From assembly GCA_002279765.1 (NCBI GenBank), contig NCCR01000153.1, positions 9,959 to 27,466 of the forward strand: a stretch of 17,508 nucleotides of DNA, read 5' to 3'. A program made the translations under genes and the position numbers. This DNA comes from Verrucomicrobia bacterium 12-59-8 (lineage in GTDB: Bacteria > Verrucomicrobiota > Verrucomicrobiae > Verrucomicrobiales > Verrucomicrobiaceae). Below are positions 1 through 8,391 of this stretch, piece by piece (positions within the stretch are counted from its first letter, which is position 1; each line of letters starts with the position of its first letter). The notes under the pieces were generated by a model, which searched no databases, had not been told where the DNA came from, and worked only from the letters and a program-made list of their open reading frames with translations.

Positions 1-518
1 CCGAACACCGCGCGCTGTGGGTGAAGGAATACGATCCCGGCAGTCTGCTGCCACGCTGCCATGTGCCCATCCTTTTCGTGAATGGCACCAACGACGTCCA
101 CTACGTGCTCGACAGCTACATGAAGAGCTACAACGCCGTGCCTGGAGAGAAGCACATCCGCATCCAGGTCAAGATGCCGCACGGGCATCCGCCCGGCTGG
201 GCACCCAGGGAGATCGGGATTTTCATCGACTCGAAGTGTCGCAGGGGTGATCCTTTGCCAAACCCGGGCGCACCCGTCGTATCCGGTGATCATGTGACCG
301 TCGCATACGAGAGCAAAGTGCCACTGAAGAAAGCCGAGCTCAACTACACCACCGACACCGGGCTGCGCTCCAAACGCGAATGGAAATCCGTCCCTGCCAC
401 CCTGGATGGCAACAAAATCTCCGCCCCCAAACCGCCTGCGGATGCCAACACATGGTTCATCACCGTCAGCGACGAACGCGATGCGATGGTGAGTACGGTG
501 GTGGAGTTTGCGAAGTAG
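1..518 (+). CDS. Alpha/beta hydrolase, acetyl-xylan-esterase-like, C-terminal part (5' end outside window)
   Basis: The frame is open from the first complete codon at base 3 to the stop at 516-518, so the gene starts upstream of the window; the internal GTG at 21 is probably not the start. The visible part holds the end of an alpha/beta-hydrolase fold. A strand reading PILFVNGTNDVHYVLDSY carries the likely acid residue (Asp of GTND), and MPHGHPPGW carries the likely catalytic His. The nucleophile Ser lies outside the window. About 80 further residues (V-S-G-D-H-V-T-V-A-Y through W-F-I-T-V-S-D-E) look like a small beta-sandwich. This layout is known from secreted acetyl-xylan-esterase, dienelactone-hydrolase and PqaA-like proteins of Verrucomicrobiota and Planctomycetota. 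The exact family is uncertain because the N-terminus is missing. A 72-nt gap containing two dyads separates it from the phosphatase downstream. Confidence 0.75.
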   Translation, partial: EHRALWVKEYDPGSLLPRCHVPILFVNGTNDVHYVLDSYMKSYNAVPGEKHIRIQVKMPHGHPPGWAPREIGIFIDSKCRRGDPLPNPGAPVVSGDHVTVAYESKVPLKKAELNYTTDTGLRSKREWKSVPATLDGNKISAPKPPADANTWFITVSDERDAMVSTVVEFAK

Positions 519-542
519 CCATTCCAAACCGGGGCAAAAAGT

Positions 543-570
543 CCAAATTTGGTGATGGGCGCGGCCCATC
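543..570. other. Two adjacent inverted repeats between esterase and phosphatase genes
   Basis: A 10-bp perfect palindrome, CCAAATTTGG (543-552), is followed directly by a 17-nt hairpin, GATGGGC-GCG-GCCCATC (554-570), with a perfect 7-bp stem and 3-nt loop. The hairpin ends 20 nt before the phosphatase start codon. No U-tract follows, so it is not a standard intrinsic terminator. It could stabilise or attenuate the mRNA, or be a protein binding site. The symmetry is certain; the role is not known. Confidence 0.45.
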
Positions 571-590
571 GCTGACGTTGCATCGGGCTG

Positions 591-2939
591 ATGAAACGGA
601 ACATCTCTCGACGCACAGGAATCAAATGGATGACGGCAGGCACGCTCATGGGCCTCAGCGCCCATGAAGCCGCGCATGCTGCCCAGGATCAAGTGACAGC
701 CACAGCCGATGGCTGGGCCAAGACGCATGACCGTGTGTTTCTCGGCGGTGAGTTTTGGGCGAATCCGATGGAAGACTGGCGCGTGAGCGAAGGCGGTGCA
801 GAATGTCTGAGCATGGGCGGCGGTCGCAGCGTGCATTCGCTGACGCATCAACTGACGCAAGGCGGTGGGTTCACGATGAGTGTGACGCTGACGCGGCTGG
901 AGATCGGGAAATCCGACGGCGGCGCGGGCTTCCGCATCGGCATTCGCAGCGAGCTCAGCGAGCACCGCAGCAACTGCTTTGTGCAGAAGGGCATCAACGC
1001 CGGCTGGCAGGGCGATCAGCTCGTGCTGGGGCCAAAGATCGCGCCGCTCAAAGACGGCAGCGTTTTGAAGCAGGTGCGGCTGACGCTTAAAGGAGCGACT
1101 GAACTCGACAAGAGCATTTTGACACTGACCGCGCATGCCGTGGACTCCGGAGCAGTGCTGGGCACGATTACCGATACCTTCCGCGCAGACGAGATCATGG
1201 GCAATGTCTCCATCGCCAACAACTTCGCCGGTGCGGTGGCGGGAGCGAAGAAGAACAAGGGCAAGGCGGGTGCAGCAGCGGGAGGACGCTACCGGTTTCA
1301 AAATTGGACACTGGAAGGCAATGCCTTCGCCGTGACACCCGATCATCAGTTTGGGCCGTTGCTGTGGTCGATGTACTCGCTGAGTGATTCGCGCACGGAC
1401 GATGGCTTTGTGATGAAGCTCAGCGCGCTGACGGGCCCGATGGGAGCAAAGGACAGCCAGGTGGTCGAGCTGCAGGTGCAGAAGGGCGGCGTGTGGAAAT
1501 CCCTCGGCGAGGCGAAGCTGGATCCCGATGCGTGGGTGGCGACGTTCCGCATTCCGAAGTGGGACGCGAAGCAGGCCACGCCCTACAAGGTGGTATATCG
1601 CGAGAAGCACACGGACGGCAGCGAGACGCCGCATGAATGGGCGGGAACGATCAAGGCGAACCCTGAGGGCCGGCCGCTGCGCATGGCGGCGCTGACCTGC
1701 CAGAACGACTACGGCTTCCCTTATGCGCCCGTGGCGCAGAACTTGCTGAAGCTCGATCCTGATCTCGTCTTCTTCTCCGGCGACCAGATTTATGAGAACC
1801 ATGGCGGCTTTGGCCTCATCCGCGAACCTGCGGAACCCGCGATCCTGAACTACCTGCGCAAGTTTTACCAGCACGGCTGGGCCTTCCGCGAAGTGATGCG
1901 CAATGCTCCCACACTCTGCCTGCCTGATGATCACGATGTGTTTCAGGGCAACATCTGGGGCGAGGGCGGCAAGAAGATGGAGGTGGGCGATGCAGGCGCG
2001 TCCTCCAAGGGTGGCTACATCGAACCGGCGCGCATGGTCAATGCAGTACACAAGACCAACGTGGCGCACCATCCAGATGCGTATGATCCCAAACCGGTGC
2101 TGCAGGACATCAGCGTTTATTACGGCGACATGCTGTACGGCGGCGTCAGCTTTGCGATCATCGCTGACCGTCAGTGGAAGAGCGGGCCGGAGCATGTGGA
2201 TACGGGCAGCGGCCGCGCTGACCACGTGCCTGATCCGAACTTTGACACCTCGAAGCTGGACAAGCCGGGCCTCGTGCTGCTGGGCGAGCGACAGGAAGAG
2301 TTTCTCAAAAAATGGGCGCAGGACTGGCGCGGGCACACGCTGAAGGCCGTGCTGAGCCAGACGGTGTTTGCGAATGTGGCGACGCATCATGGCGGGCCGG
2401 ATGGGTATCTGAAAGCCGATCTCGATTCCGGCGGCTGGCCGCAGACGCCGCGCAATCGTGCGGTGGAGATCATGCGGCCTTCCATGGCGCTGCACATCAA
2501 TGGCGACCAGCATCTCACCACACTGACCCAGTACGGCGTGGAAAAGCAGCGCGACAGCAACTGGTCCTTCTGCACACCCGCCATTTCCGCTGGTTATCCG
2601 CGCTGGTGGCTGCCGGATGAGATGAAGATGCCGCACGAAAACCGGCCCAAGCATGGACAGGCCAACACGGGCGAATTCATCGACGGGCTAGGCAACATGG
2701 CCTACGTGTATGCCGTCGGCAATCCGGAGGTCGGCCAGGCACCGAACCGGTATGACAAAGCGCACGAGAAGGGCAGCGGCTTTGGCTTCATCACCTTCGA
2801 CACGGAGAAGAAGACTTACTTCATCGAGTCCTTCCGTTTCCTCATCGACGCGACCGACGGCAAGCCCACAAACCAGTTCCCCGGCTGGCCGGTGACACTC
2901 CTGCAGCAGGAGAATCGCGGTGAGAATGTGCTTGGGTGA
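591..2939 (+). CDS. PhoD-like metallophosphatase with N-terminal jelly-roll-like domain, Tat-exported
   Basis: This 782-residue protein belongs to the PhoD-like family, whose members are metal-dependent phosphomonoesterases/diesterases acting outside the cytoplasm. The N-terminus has a twin-arginine pattern (RRTGIKW from residue 7) and a hydrophobic stretch ending in AHA. Residues of about 50-240 are rich in beta-type sequence and resemble a concanavalin/LamG- or DUF1080-like sugar-binding fold. The phosphatase domain begins near residue 363 ([11 protein letters not shown]). It has GDQIYE near 397, [10 protein letters not shown] near 444, a conserved ADRQWKSGP stretch and NGDQH near 638, matching the metal-ligand order of the family. 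A Lys/Gly/Ala-rich insert (KKNKGKAG) sits near 220-235. The ATG at 591 is chosen because it gives the Tat signal; no strong ribosome binding site precedes it. The family is fairly sure; the substrate is unknown. Confidence 0.88.
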   Translation: MKRNISRRTGIKWMTAGTLMGLSAHEAAHAAQDQVTATADGWAKTHDRVFLGGEFWANPMEDWRVSEGGAECLSMGGGRSVHSLTHQLTQGGGFTMSVTLTRLEIGKSDGGAGFRIGIRSELSEHRSNCFVQKGINAGWQGDQLVLGPKIAPLKDGSVLKQVRLTLKGATELDKSILTLTAHAVDSGAVLGTITDTFRADEIMGNVSIANNFAGAVAGAKKNKGKAGAAAGGRYRFQNWTLEGNAFAVTPDHQFGPLLWSMYSLSDSRTDDGFVMKLSALTGPMGAKDSQVVELQVQKGGVWKSLGEAKLDPDAWVATFRIPKWDAKQATPYKVVYREKHTDGSETPHEWAGTIKANPEGRPLRMAALTCQNDYGFPYAPVAQNLLKLDPDLVFFSGDQIYENHGGFGLIREPAEPAILNYLRKFYQHGWAFREVMRNAPTLCLPDDHDVFQGNIWGEGGKKMEVGDAGASSKGGYIEPARMVNAVHKTNVAHHPDAYDPKPVLQDISVYYGDMLYGGVSFAIIADRQWKSGPEHVDTGSGRADHVPDPNFDTSKLDKPGLVLLGERQEEFLKKWAQDWRGHTLKAVLSQTVFANVATHHGGPDGYLKADLDSGGWPQTPRNRAVEIMRPSMALHINGDQHLTTLTQYGVEKQRDSNWSFCTPAISAGYPRWWLPDEMKMPHENRPKHGQANTGEFIDGLGNMAYVYAVGNPEVGQAPNRYDKAHEKGSGFGFITFDTEKKTYFIESFRFLIDATDGKPTNQFPGWPVTLLQQENRGENVLG

Positions 2940-2981
2940 TGGCTTGGACCATGATCAGCATCCAGCCCCTTTTATACAAGT

Positions 2982-3770
2982 TCACTTCTTCTCAAGCGAC
3001 ATCAGCTCGATCTTCCGAAACCACACTGGCTGTCCTTCCGCCTGCAGCGCGATGTGGCCGTAGCCGAGCATCACATCGCCACCCGCTTCCACGATGTCGC
3101 TTGCCGGGGAGATCTTGCAGGCCGCGTCGAGCTGTGGGCACTGGTAGCGCAGGACTTCGACGCCGTTGATGCGGTGGATGATCTCGTCATTGCCGCGCAC
3201 TTCGACCTCGGCACGCACCCATTCCTCCGGAGGAAAAGTTGGCGCACTGGATTTAACGATATGCTTGGTGATCAGCTCGCCACCCATCTCGACATGCGTG
3301 CCGGGCGTGCAGAGATTGGCCGTGGAGCGTGGGCCTTTGCCTTCATCCGCCAGAAACTGCATCTCCAGGCTCGAAGGGAATCCCTGATCAAAGCGCATGC
3401 TTTGCGGTGGCTGCGCATGCAGCATCACGCCGCTGTTGAGGTTCACATACTTGGGTGCATCCGGCATCATCTTGCCAGTGAAGCGGTACTCCATGCGCAG
3501 GATGTAGTGCGAGTAGGCGAGGTTGGTGAAGAGGTGCCCGTACTGCTGGTCAAACTTGTCGTAGCCGTCGTAGCTCACCTTCAGGATGCCGTCCTCCACC
3601 TGAAAGGTGTTTGCATAGTTTTCACCCAGCGGCCGCTTGGCGATCTTGATCGTCCAGCCCGTGAGATCCTTGCCATTGAAGAGCGGGATCCATTTGGGTT
3701 CGTCTGCTCTCGCGGTCAGACAGGCGAGAACGAGGAGAAGAGTCGAGAGGGTGCGGAACATGTCGTTCAT
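2982..3770 (-). CDS. Secreted DUF1080 (3-keto-disaccharide hydrolase type) protein
   Basis: The 262-residue product has a signal peptide (hydrophobic TLLLVLACLTARA, likely cleaved before DEPK). It then shows the DUF1080 signature: PLFNGKDLTGWT near residue 30, a beta-jelly-roll, NSGVMLHAQPPQ near 115, and a typical ending VWFRKIELMSLEKK. Members of this family are concanavalin-like domains; some cleave 3-keto-glycosides, and others probably only bind sugar. It converges on the phosphatase gene with 42 nt between stop codons and diverges from the SDR oxidoreductase gene. A short-chain dehydrogenase beside a 3-keto-sugar hydrolase would make sense if the sugar is first oxidised, but most known 3-keto-glycoside pathways use GFO/IDH-type enzymes, so the link is only a suggestion. 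ATG codons at 3770 and 3761 are both possible; neither has a clear ribosome binding site. Confidence 0.88.
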   Translation of the reverse strand: MNDMFRTLSTLLLVLACLTARADEPKWIPLFNGKDLTGWTIKIAKRPLGENYANTFQVEDGILKVSYDGYDKFDQQYGHLFTNLAYSHYILRMEYRFTGKMMPDAPKYVNLNSGVMLHAQPPQSMRFDQGFPSSLEMQFLADEGKGPRSTANLCTPGTHVEMGGELITKHIVKSSAPTFPPEEWVRAEVEVRGNDEIIHRINGVEVLRYQCPQLDAACKISPASDIVEAGGDVMLGYGHIALQAEGQPVWFRKIELMSLEKK

Positions 3771-3828
3771 CTTGGCGGTGGCAGCGCTGTTTCCAATCAG
3801 AACCTTTCACGGCATGTCTCAGAGAGGG

Positions 3829-3842
3829 GTGAAAATTTTCAC
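3829..3842. promoter_or_regulatory. Perfect 14-bp palindrome, candidate operator in a divergent promoter region
   Basis: GTGAAAATTTTCAC is a perfect dyad in the 124-nt region between the divergent DUF1080 and SDR genes, 53 nt upstream of the SDR start codon. A third half-site, TTTCAC, lies at 3805-3810, 32 bp from the right half-site. The shape (TGAAA..TTTCA) resembles operators of dimeric HTH regulators such as the LacI or GntR type. No regulator gene is present in the window, so the function is inferred from symmetry and position. Confidence 0.45.
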
Positions 3843-3894
3843 GAAAAACGCACGCTTCATTCGACGCCCACGGAAGTGCCGCTAGGGTCGGCAG

Positions 3895-4689
3895 ATGGAT
3901 ACACAATGGACTGACAAGAGCGTCATCGTCACCGGCGGTGGCGGCGGTATGGGACAGAGCGCGGCGAAGCGATTTGCAGACGCTGGCGCGAGAACATTCG
4001 TCTTTGGCCGCACGCTGGAATCGCTGCAGGCCACGGCGGCACTCTCCCCGCGCATCATCCCCATTGTGTGTGACGTTGCCGACTCGGCCAGCGTGGCCTC
4101 TGCACTCGCGCAGGTACTGGCGCATGGCCCCATTGCCGCTTTGATTCACACCGCCGGCATCAACACGCCCGACCGCTTCATGGCGCACGCGGACCCGAGC
4201 AAACTCGCGAGCGAAGCCAGCTGGCGCAGCGTGATGGACATCAATGTGATGGGCGTGGTGAACATGATTCAGGCTGTCTCCAAACCGATGGCGGAAAGCG
4301 GCGGCGGCAAGATCGTCGTCGTCTCCTCCACCGCCGGGCATGGCTTTGACTCGTATGCCGGCGTGCCCTACACCGCCAGCAAGTGGGCCGTGCATGGCCT
4401 GCTCTTCACCGCCCGCATGCAGCTCAACGCGCATGGCATCGTCCTCTCCGAATACGCCCCCGGAGAGGCCCTCACGCCCCTCGTGGAAAAGCGCCCCGTG
4501 AAGCCTACTGCCGAACACCGCAGCGCCATGATCCAGACCGAAGACTGCGCCGAGACGCTCTACTTCATCGCCTCCCAGGCACACAGCATGAGCGTCATCC
4601 AGCTTCCCGCGTACCAGCCCTTCGGTGGCATGCCTCCGCAGATCTCAGCGCCGTGGCTGGCGGGTTTGGATATTGGTCCAAAGCGATAG
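3895..4689 (+). CDS. SDR family NAD(P)-dependent oxidoreductase
   Basis: This is a 264-residue classical short-chain dehydrogenase/reductase, a cytoplasmic Rossmann-fold enzyme that oxidises or reduces an alcohol/ketone using NAD(P). The cofactor loop is TGGGGGMG at residues 13-20, and an acidic CDVADSAS stretch near 62 marks the adenine-side position. HTAGIN corresponds to the NNAG motif. The active site is SST near 144-146 plus YTASK at 159-163 (Tyr159, Lys163). Its length of about 250-265 residues is normal for the family. The start ATG follows AGGG at a reasonable distance. It lies across the palindrome from the DUF1080 gene and 100 nt ahead of the broken beta-helix gene. The substrate is not recognisable. 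The C-terminal part (APGEALTPLV) departs from the usual PG-x-x-x-T pattern. Confidence 0.9.
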   Translation: MDTQWTDKSVIVTGGGGGMGQSAAKRFADAGARTFVFGRTLESLQATAALSPRIIPIVCDVADSASVASALAQVLAHGPIAALIHTAGINTPDRFMAHADPSKLASEASWRSVMDINVMGVVNMIQAVSKPMAESGGGKIVVVSSTAGHGFDSYAGVPYTASKWAVHGLLFTARMQLNAHGIVLSEYAPGEALTPLVEKRPVKPTAEHRSAMIQTEDCAETLYFIASQAHSMSVIQLPAYQPFGGMPPQISAPWLAGLDIGPKR

Positions 4690-4789
4690 CTTCCATCTAT
4701 CCACCTCTTTCTCCCGGAAGGATCCGAGCCATGGGACGAAGACCAAGACGCTGAAAAGACTTCGCCTCATTCGCGTTCACTCCGCACTC

Positions 4790-6078
4790 ATGATCCGCGC
4801 CCTGCTCCTCTTCATCGCTCTCGCAACCCTCACGGTCAAAGCAGTCGATCTCTCCGTCGCCGCTTATCCTTCCATTCAGGACGCGCTGAATGCGAATCCG
4901 AACCGCATGCTTTTTGTGCCGGCGGGGGACTATGTGATCACTGAAAAGATCCGCATCCGTGGCGAGCGCAGCGGGTTGTTTGGCCCCGGGCGCATCATTC
5001 AGCAGAGCGCGGATCAGCCGATCATTGAGATCGAAAACGCCAAAGCGCGGAGATTCGCGATCTGACGCTCACGCGGCCGGAGGGGAAGATGGAGTCCCGC
5101 AACGAAGGCATCCTCGCCATCAAATGCCGCGACCTCGTGCTCGACAACGTGCGGGTCATCGACAACCGCAGCCCTGCGGGTGCCATCACCGTGAGAGAGA
5201 GCAAGGACACGCGCATCAGCCGCTGCCTCGTGCGCAACTACATGCGCGTCAGCATTGTTGACCGCACGCAGAGCACGGACTGGGGCTATGCCTTCAATTG
5301 TACCGACGGCACCGGCATCAACGTGACGTACAGCACCGGCTCGCTGGTCGAATGCAACCGTGTCATCGAGGACAACTTCGTTCCGACTCAGGAAGTGAAG
5401 GCCCGATACAAGCTGGGGGACTACGTGAAAAAGAACGCGGTCAAAGGCACCATCATGAACCAGCAGGCCTGGGACGCGAACTACACCGATGCCTGGCAGC
5501 AGGGCTCCGGCATCGTGATCAATGCCCCGGAGGTGAATGACCTCACACGCGTGATCGGCAACCACATCGAGAACGCCGCGCAGGGTTTGGACATTCATGC
5601 GGACCACGTCATCGTCTCGCAGAACATCATCACCAATGCTTTCATCGGCATGAAGGCCATGCACGGCTCACGCAATGTCCTCATCACCGGCAATCAGTTT
5701 GTACGGAACTCCCTCTGGGCCATCGGCCTCATGCCCGGTGCCGCCGCACATCCCGCCACTGACGACAAGCCGGAGAACGCCGACGGCGGCTCCATCATCA
5801 GCAATAACATCATCTCCGACTTCGGCCACGGCGACGCCCACTGGATCTGGGGCGATGAACGCTCTCCCATCAAATTCGACAACGGCCAGCAGCCCGACGA
5901 CCCGCCGCTTACCGACGTCATCATCACCGGCAACGTCATTCATTCCATCGGCAAGCCCCGCTACAAATACGCCGTCATCATCCCCGGCGGTCCGAATGCG
6001 CCAAGAGGGCTGCATTTCTCCAACAACCTGTTTCATCCGGGCACGCAGGGGGCTTGCAACACGGAGTTGCCGGAGTGA
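4790..6078 (+). pseudogene. Secreted right-handed parallel beta-helix protein, split by a frameshift near 5045
   Basis: Two pieces in different frames make one protein of about 429 residues. The first, 4790-5065, starts with a signal peptide (MIRALLLFIALATLTVKA) and has YPSIQDALNANPNRMLFVPAGDY, the usual opening of pectate-lyase-like beta-helix proteins. The second is open from 5029 to 6078 and continues without gap as EIRDLTLTRPEGK and then repeated short strand-turn units such as VIVSQNIITNAFIGM and VLITGNQFVRNSLW (PbH1-like). The switch lies between 5041 and 5052 and is explained by loss of one base in GCGCGGAG. As written, the first piece ends at 5065 after REFAI-like residues that match nothing. 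Such proteins often bind or cleave polysaccharides, but no catalytic residues can be assigned. The disruption may be a sequencing error, in which case the gene is intact. Confidence 0.8.
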
Positions 6079-6095
6079 TTCAGAAGTCTCTGGTA

Positions 6096-6267
6096 AGTAC
6101 GACAGGCACTCTTGCCTGTCGGTCAGCGGCACCGCCATTCTCCAGATATGCACCGAGTTTCAATAGAATGACGAAAGCGTCAGATTGCCGGGCGACCTGA
6201 TAGTGTAACTTGCAGGAGGTTGGTTTCAGCGGAACGCTGACCGACAGGCAGGAGTGCCTGTCGCACT
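6096..6267. repeat. 172-bp element bounded by 33-bp inverted repeats with nested hairpins
   Basis: The left arm (6096-6128) and the reverse complement of the right arm (6235-6267) agree at 31 of 33 positions. Each arm also folds on itself: GACAGGCA-CTCT-TGCCTGTC at 6101-6120 and GACAGGCA-GGAG-TGCCTGTC at 6243-6262, both with 8-bp perfect stems and 4-nt loops. The inner 106 nt hold no supported gene. The element fills the space between the convergent beta-helix (stop 6078) and helicase (stop 6318) genes. It may act as a two-way transcription stop, or be a REP/MITE-type repeat copied around the genome; I recall related GACAGGCA palindromes in this bacterial group but could not check. Confidence 0.75.
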
Positions 6268-6317
6268 TCAAGCCATGCTTCGCACGGCTGAATTGAGTCT
6301 CCGCTGGCCACTAATCG

Positions 6318-7396
6318 TTACCGCCGAAACTCGCTGAACCGCACCTTCAGCTTGTCTTCGAGCTGCGTGATCTGCCACTTCTCCTTGGCGTCGATGAGCG
6401 CGAGGGACATGCCCTTCTTCCCGGCGCGAGCTGTTCTGCCGCTGCGGTGAGTGTAGTATTCGAGCTGGTCGGGAAGCTGGTGGTGAATGACGAAGGACAA
6501 ATCTGCCACGTCGATGCCGCGTGCGGCCACATCCGTGGCGACGACGAACTGGACGCGCTGCTTTTTGAAGGCGCGCATGACTTTGTCGCGCTCCTTCTGC
6601 CATAGAGCTCCATGGCACCGGCCTTGGTGCGGCAGAAGATGATGCCGCGCCGCTCCTTCTGGCGCTGGAGGAAGTCGAAGATGTAGGCGGTCTTTTGATC
6701 GCGTTTGCAGATGGCAAAGCGGTGGTCGATGTCGCGATTGACCACGTTCGCCTGATCGATTTGGATCGAGTGCGGGTTGGCGGACATGCTGCCCTTGATG
6801 AGGTCCTGAATACCCGCCGGGAAGGTCGCGGAAAAGAGCCAGGTGCTGCGCCGCATGGCCGCAAGCTTGAGGATTTCGGTGAGCTGCTTTTTGAAGCCCA
6901 TGCTCAGCATTTCATCCGCCTCGTCCAGCACGACATAGCGGACGAATTCCAGCGTCAGCGCGTCACGCTCGATCAAGTCGAGCAGTCGGCCCGGCGTGGC
7001 GACGACGATGTGGGTGGGGCGTTTCAGCGCGTCCGTCTGGCGGTCGATGTTGTCGCCGCCGCTGACGACTTCGATGAAGATTTTGTCGGTGTACTTGGTG
7101 AAGCGGAAGAGCTGCTTGCCGATCTGCTTGGCCAGCTCGCGTGTGGGCGCGAGGACGAGCCCCTGGATGTCCCGGTGCTTGGGGTTCATCTTGGTCAGCA
7201 GTGGCAGCCCAAAGGCGGCGGTCTTGCCGGTGCCGGTCTGGGCCTGGGCGATGAGATCGCTGCCGTCCTTGAGCAGAAACGGGATCACCGTGGACTGCAC
7301 CGCCGTCGGGGTGACGATGCCCAGCTCCTCCAGACCACGGATCATCTCCGGTGGGATTCCGAGGGCGGCAAAAGGATGGGGGGCAGTTTCTGACAT
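6318..7396 (-). pseudogene. DEAD-box ATP-dependent RNA helicase with internal deletion/frameshift
   Basis: Read from ATG 7396, which has GGAAG seven bases before it, the product shows all N-terminal helicase motifs: Q motif (F9 to Q34), AQTGTGKT 52-59, PTREL 84-88, TPGR 134-137, DEAD 158-161 and SAT 189-191. The second RecA domain starts well (GIIFCRTKAGA), then the frame changes near 6612-6622. In the other frame HGALWQKERDKVM follows, then VATDVAARGID and HRSGRTARAGK, and the protein ends at 6318 with FSEFRR. In intact relatives about 15-20 residues separate RTKAGA from HG, so roughly 50 bases, not a multiple of three, seem to be missing. As written, the first frame runs on to a stop at 6347 with meaningless sequence. 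A housekeeping-type helicase is not a likely candidate for decay, so an assembly error is quite possible. It diverges from the esterase/sulfatase operon. Confidence 0.85.
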
Positions 7397-7491
7397 CCGA
7401 TGTCTTCCATCACGTTGGGCCGGAATGCCAGCAGAATGAAACATGGACAAATCCGCAGGGAGAGGCCCGTTGCATCAGGACTCCCTCAGCC

Positions 7492-8349
7492 ATGAAATAT
7501 TTCACTCGGATTTTCCCGTTTCTGCTGCTCGCCAGCCATTCAGTAATGTCAGCGGCTGAGAAGCCCATCGTGCTGTGGCCGGGGGGAGCTCCAGGGGCGC
7601 TTGGCACTGCGGCGAAGGACATCCCGACGCTCACGCCTTATGTGCCTGAGAAGGCCAGCGGTGCAGCGATGCTGCTCATTCCGGGCGGCAGCTACTCGGG
7701 CATCTATGAGGGGCAGGCGGAGCCGTTTGCACGCTGGCTCAATGAGCAGGGCATCACGGTCTTCGTGCTGCGATACCGGCTCGGCAGTGCGGGCTATCGT
7801 TATCCGGCGCAGCTGCAGGATGCGGTGGAGTCCATGCGGCAGATCCGTGGCGATGCCACGCGCTGGAAGATCGACCCTGCGCGCATCGGCGTGATGGGTT
7901 TCTCCGCCGGGGGGCATCTCACCTCCACGCTGATCAATCGCCCTGAAGACGGCGAGATTGATGGACGCAAAACCTCTGTGAGTCCGCGACCGGATCTAGC
8001 CATCCTCTGCTACCCCGTCATCAGCATGATCACCAAGCCGCATGGGACTTCGCGCAAGATGCTCATCGGCGAGAAGCCGAGTGACGAACTCGTCCGCAGG
8101 ACCTCGAGTGAGCTTCAGGCACGCGCCGGTCTGCCGCCCTGCTTCCTCTGGCACACCTGCGAGGACAAACTTGTCCCTGTGGAGCATGTGCAGCTCTATG
8201 CCGCCGCGTTGCATCAGAACGGCATCCCCCACGAGCTCCATCTCTACCAGCACGGCGACCACGGCACCGGCCTCATCGGCACGCAGCACCCGTGGTTCGC
8301 TGATCTGGTGTTCTGGCTGAAGGCGCAGAAATGGATCTCTGAACCTTGA
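7492..8349 (+). CDS. Secreted alpha/beta-hydrolase esterase (BD-FAE / xylan-esterase type)
   Basis: This is a 285-residue exported esterase. The signal peptide is MKYFTRIFPFLLLASHSVMSA, followed by KPIVLWPGGAPG, a typical start for Verrucomicrobiota/Planctomycetota esterases of this type. IPGGSYSG near residue 65 is the oxyanion-hole strand, GFSAGGH holds the nucleophile Ser138, CEDKLVP the acid Asp225, and HGDHGTGL the His (probably 257). Enzymes of this group remove acetyl or feruloyl groups from plant or algal polysaccharides; the exact acyl group is unknown. The reading frame is open upstream, but the ATG at 7492 is chosen because it begins the signal peptide. It is the first gene of the presumed operon, 42 nt ahead of the first sulfatase, and its promoter should lie in 7397-7491, shared back to back with the helicase gene. 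Confidence 0.88.
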   Translation: MKYFTRIFPFLLLASHSVMSAAEKPIVLWPGGAPGALGTAAKDIPTLTPYVPEKASGAAMLLIPGGSYSGIYEGQAEPFARWLNEQGITVFVLRYRLGSAGYRYPAQLQDAVESMRQIRGDATRWKIDPARIGVMGFSAGGHLTSTLINRPEDGEIDGRKTSVSPRPDLAILCYPVISMITKPHGTSRKMLIGEKPSDELVRRTSSELQARAGLPPCFLWHTCEDKLVPVEHVQLYAAALHQNGIPHELHLYQHGDHGTGLIGTQHPWFADLVFWLKAQKWISEP

Positions 8350-8391
8350 GTTTGACTCACTGACAAAAATCCCCCTGCTTCACGTTCCCTT

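Noticed and set aside
3054..3914. 286-codon plus-strand frame opposite the DUF1080 gene
   Set aside because: The minus-strand product has a signal peptide and clear family motifs, while this frame has none and also runs across the divergent promoter region.
3622..4584. 320-codon minus-strand frame across the SDR gene
   Set aside because: It overlaps a classical SDR with intact TGxxxGxG and YxxxK motifs; the product is His/Arg/Gly-rich without a domain.
5029..5065. Programmed -1 frameshift in the beta-helix gene
   Set aside because: No slippery heptamer in the right phase and no clear downstream stem-loop; a lost base explains it more simply.
8347..8359. TGAGT-TTG-ACTCA inverted repeat at the esterase stop codon as a terminator
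   Set aside because: Only a 5-bp stem with no U-tract, within a 42-nt gap inside a presumed operon.
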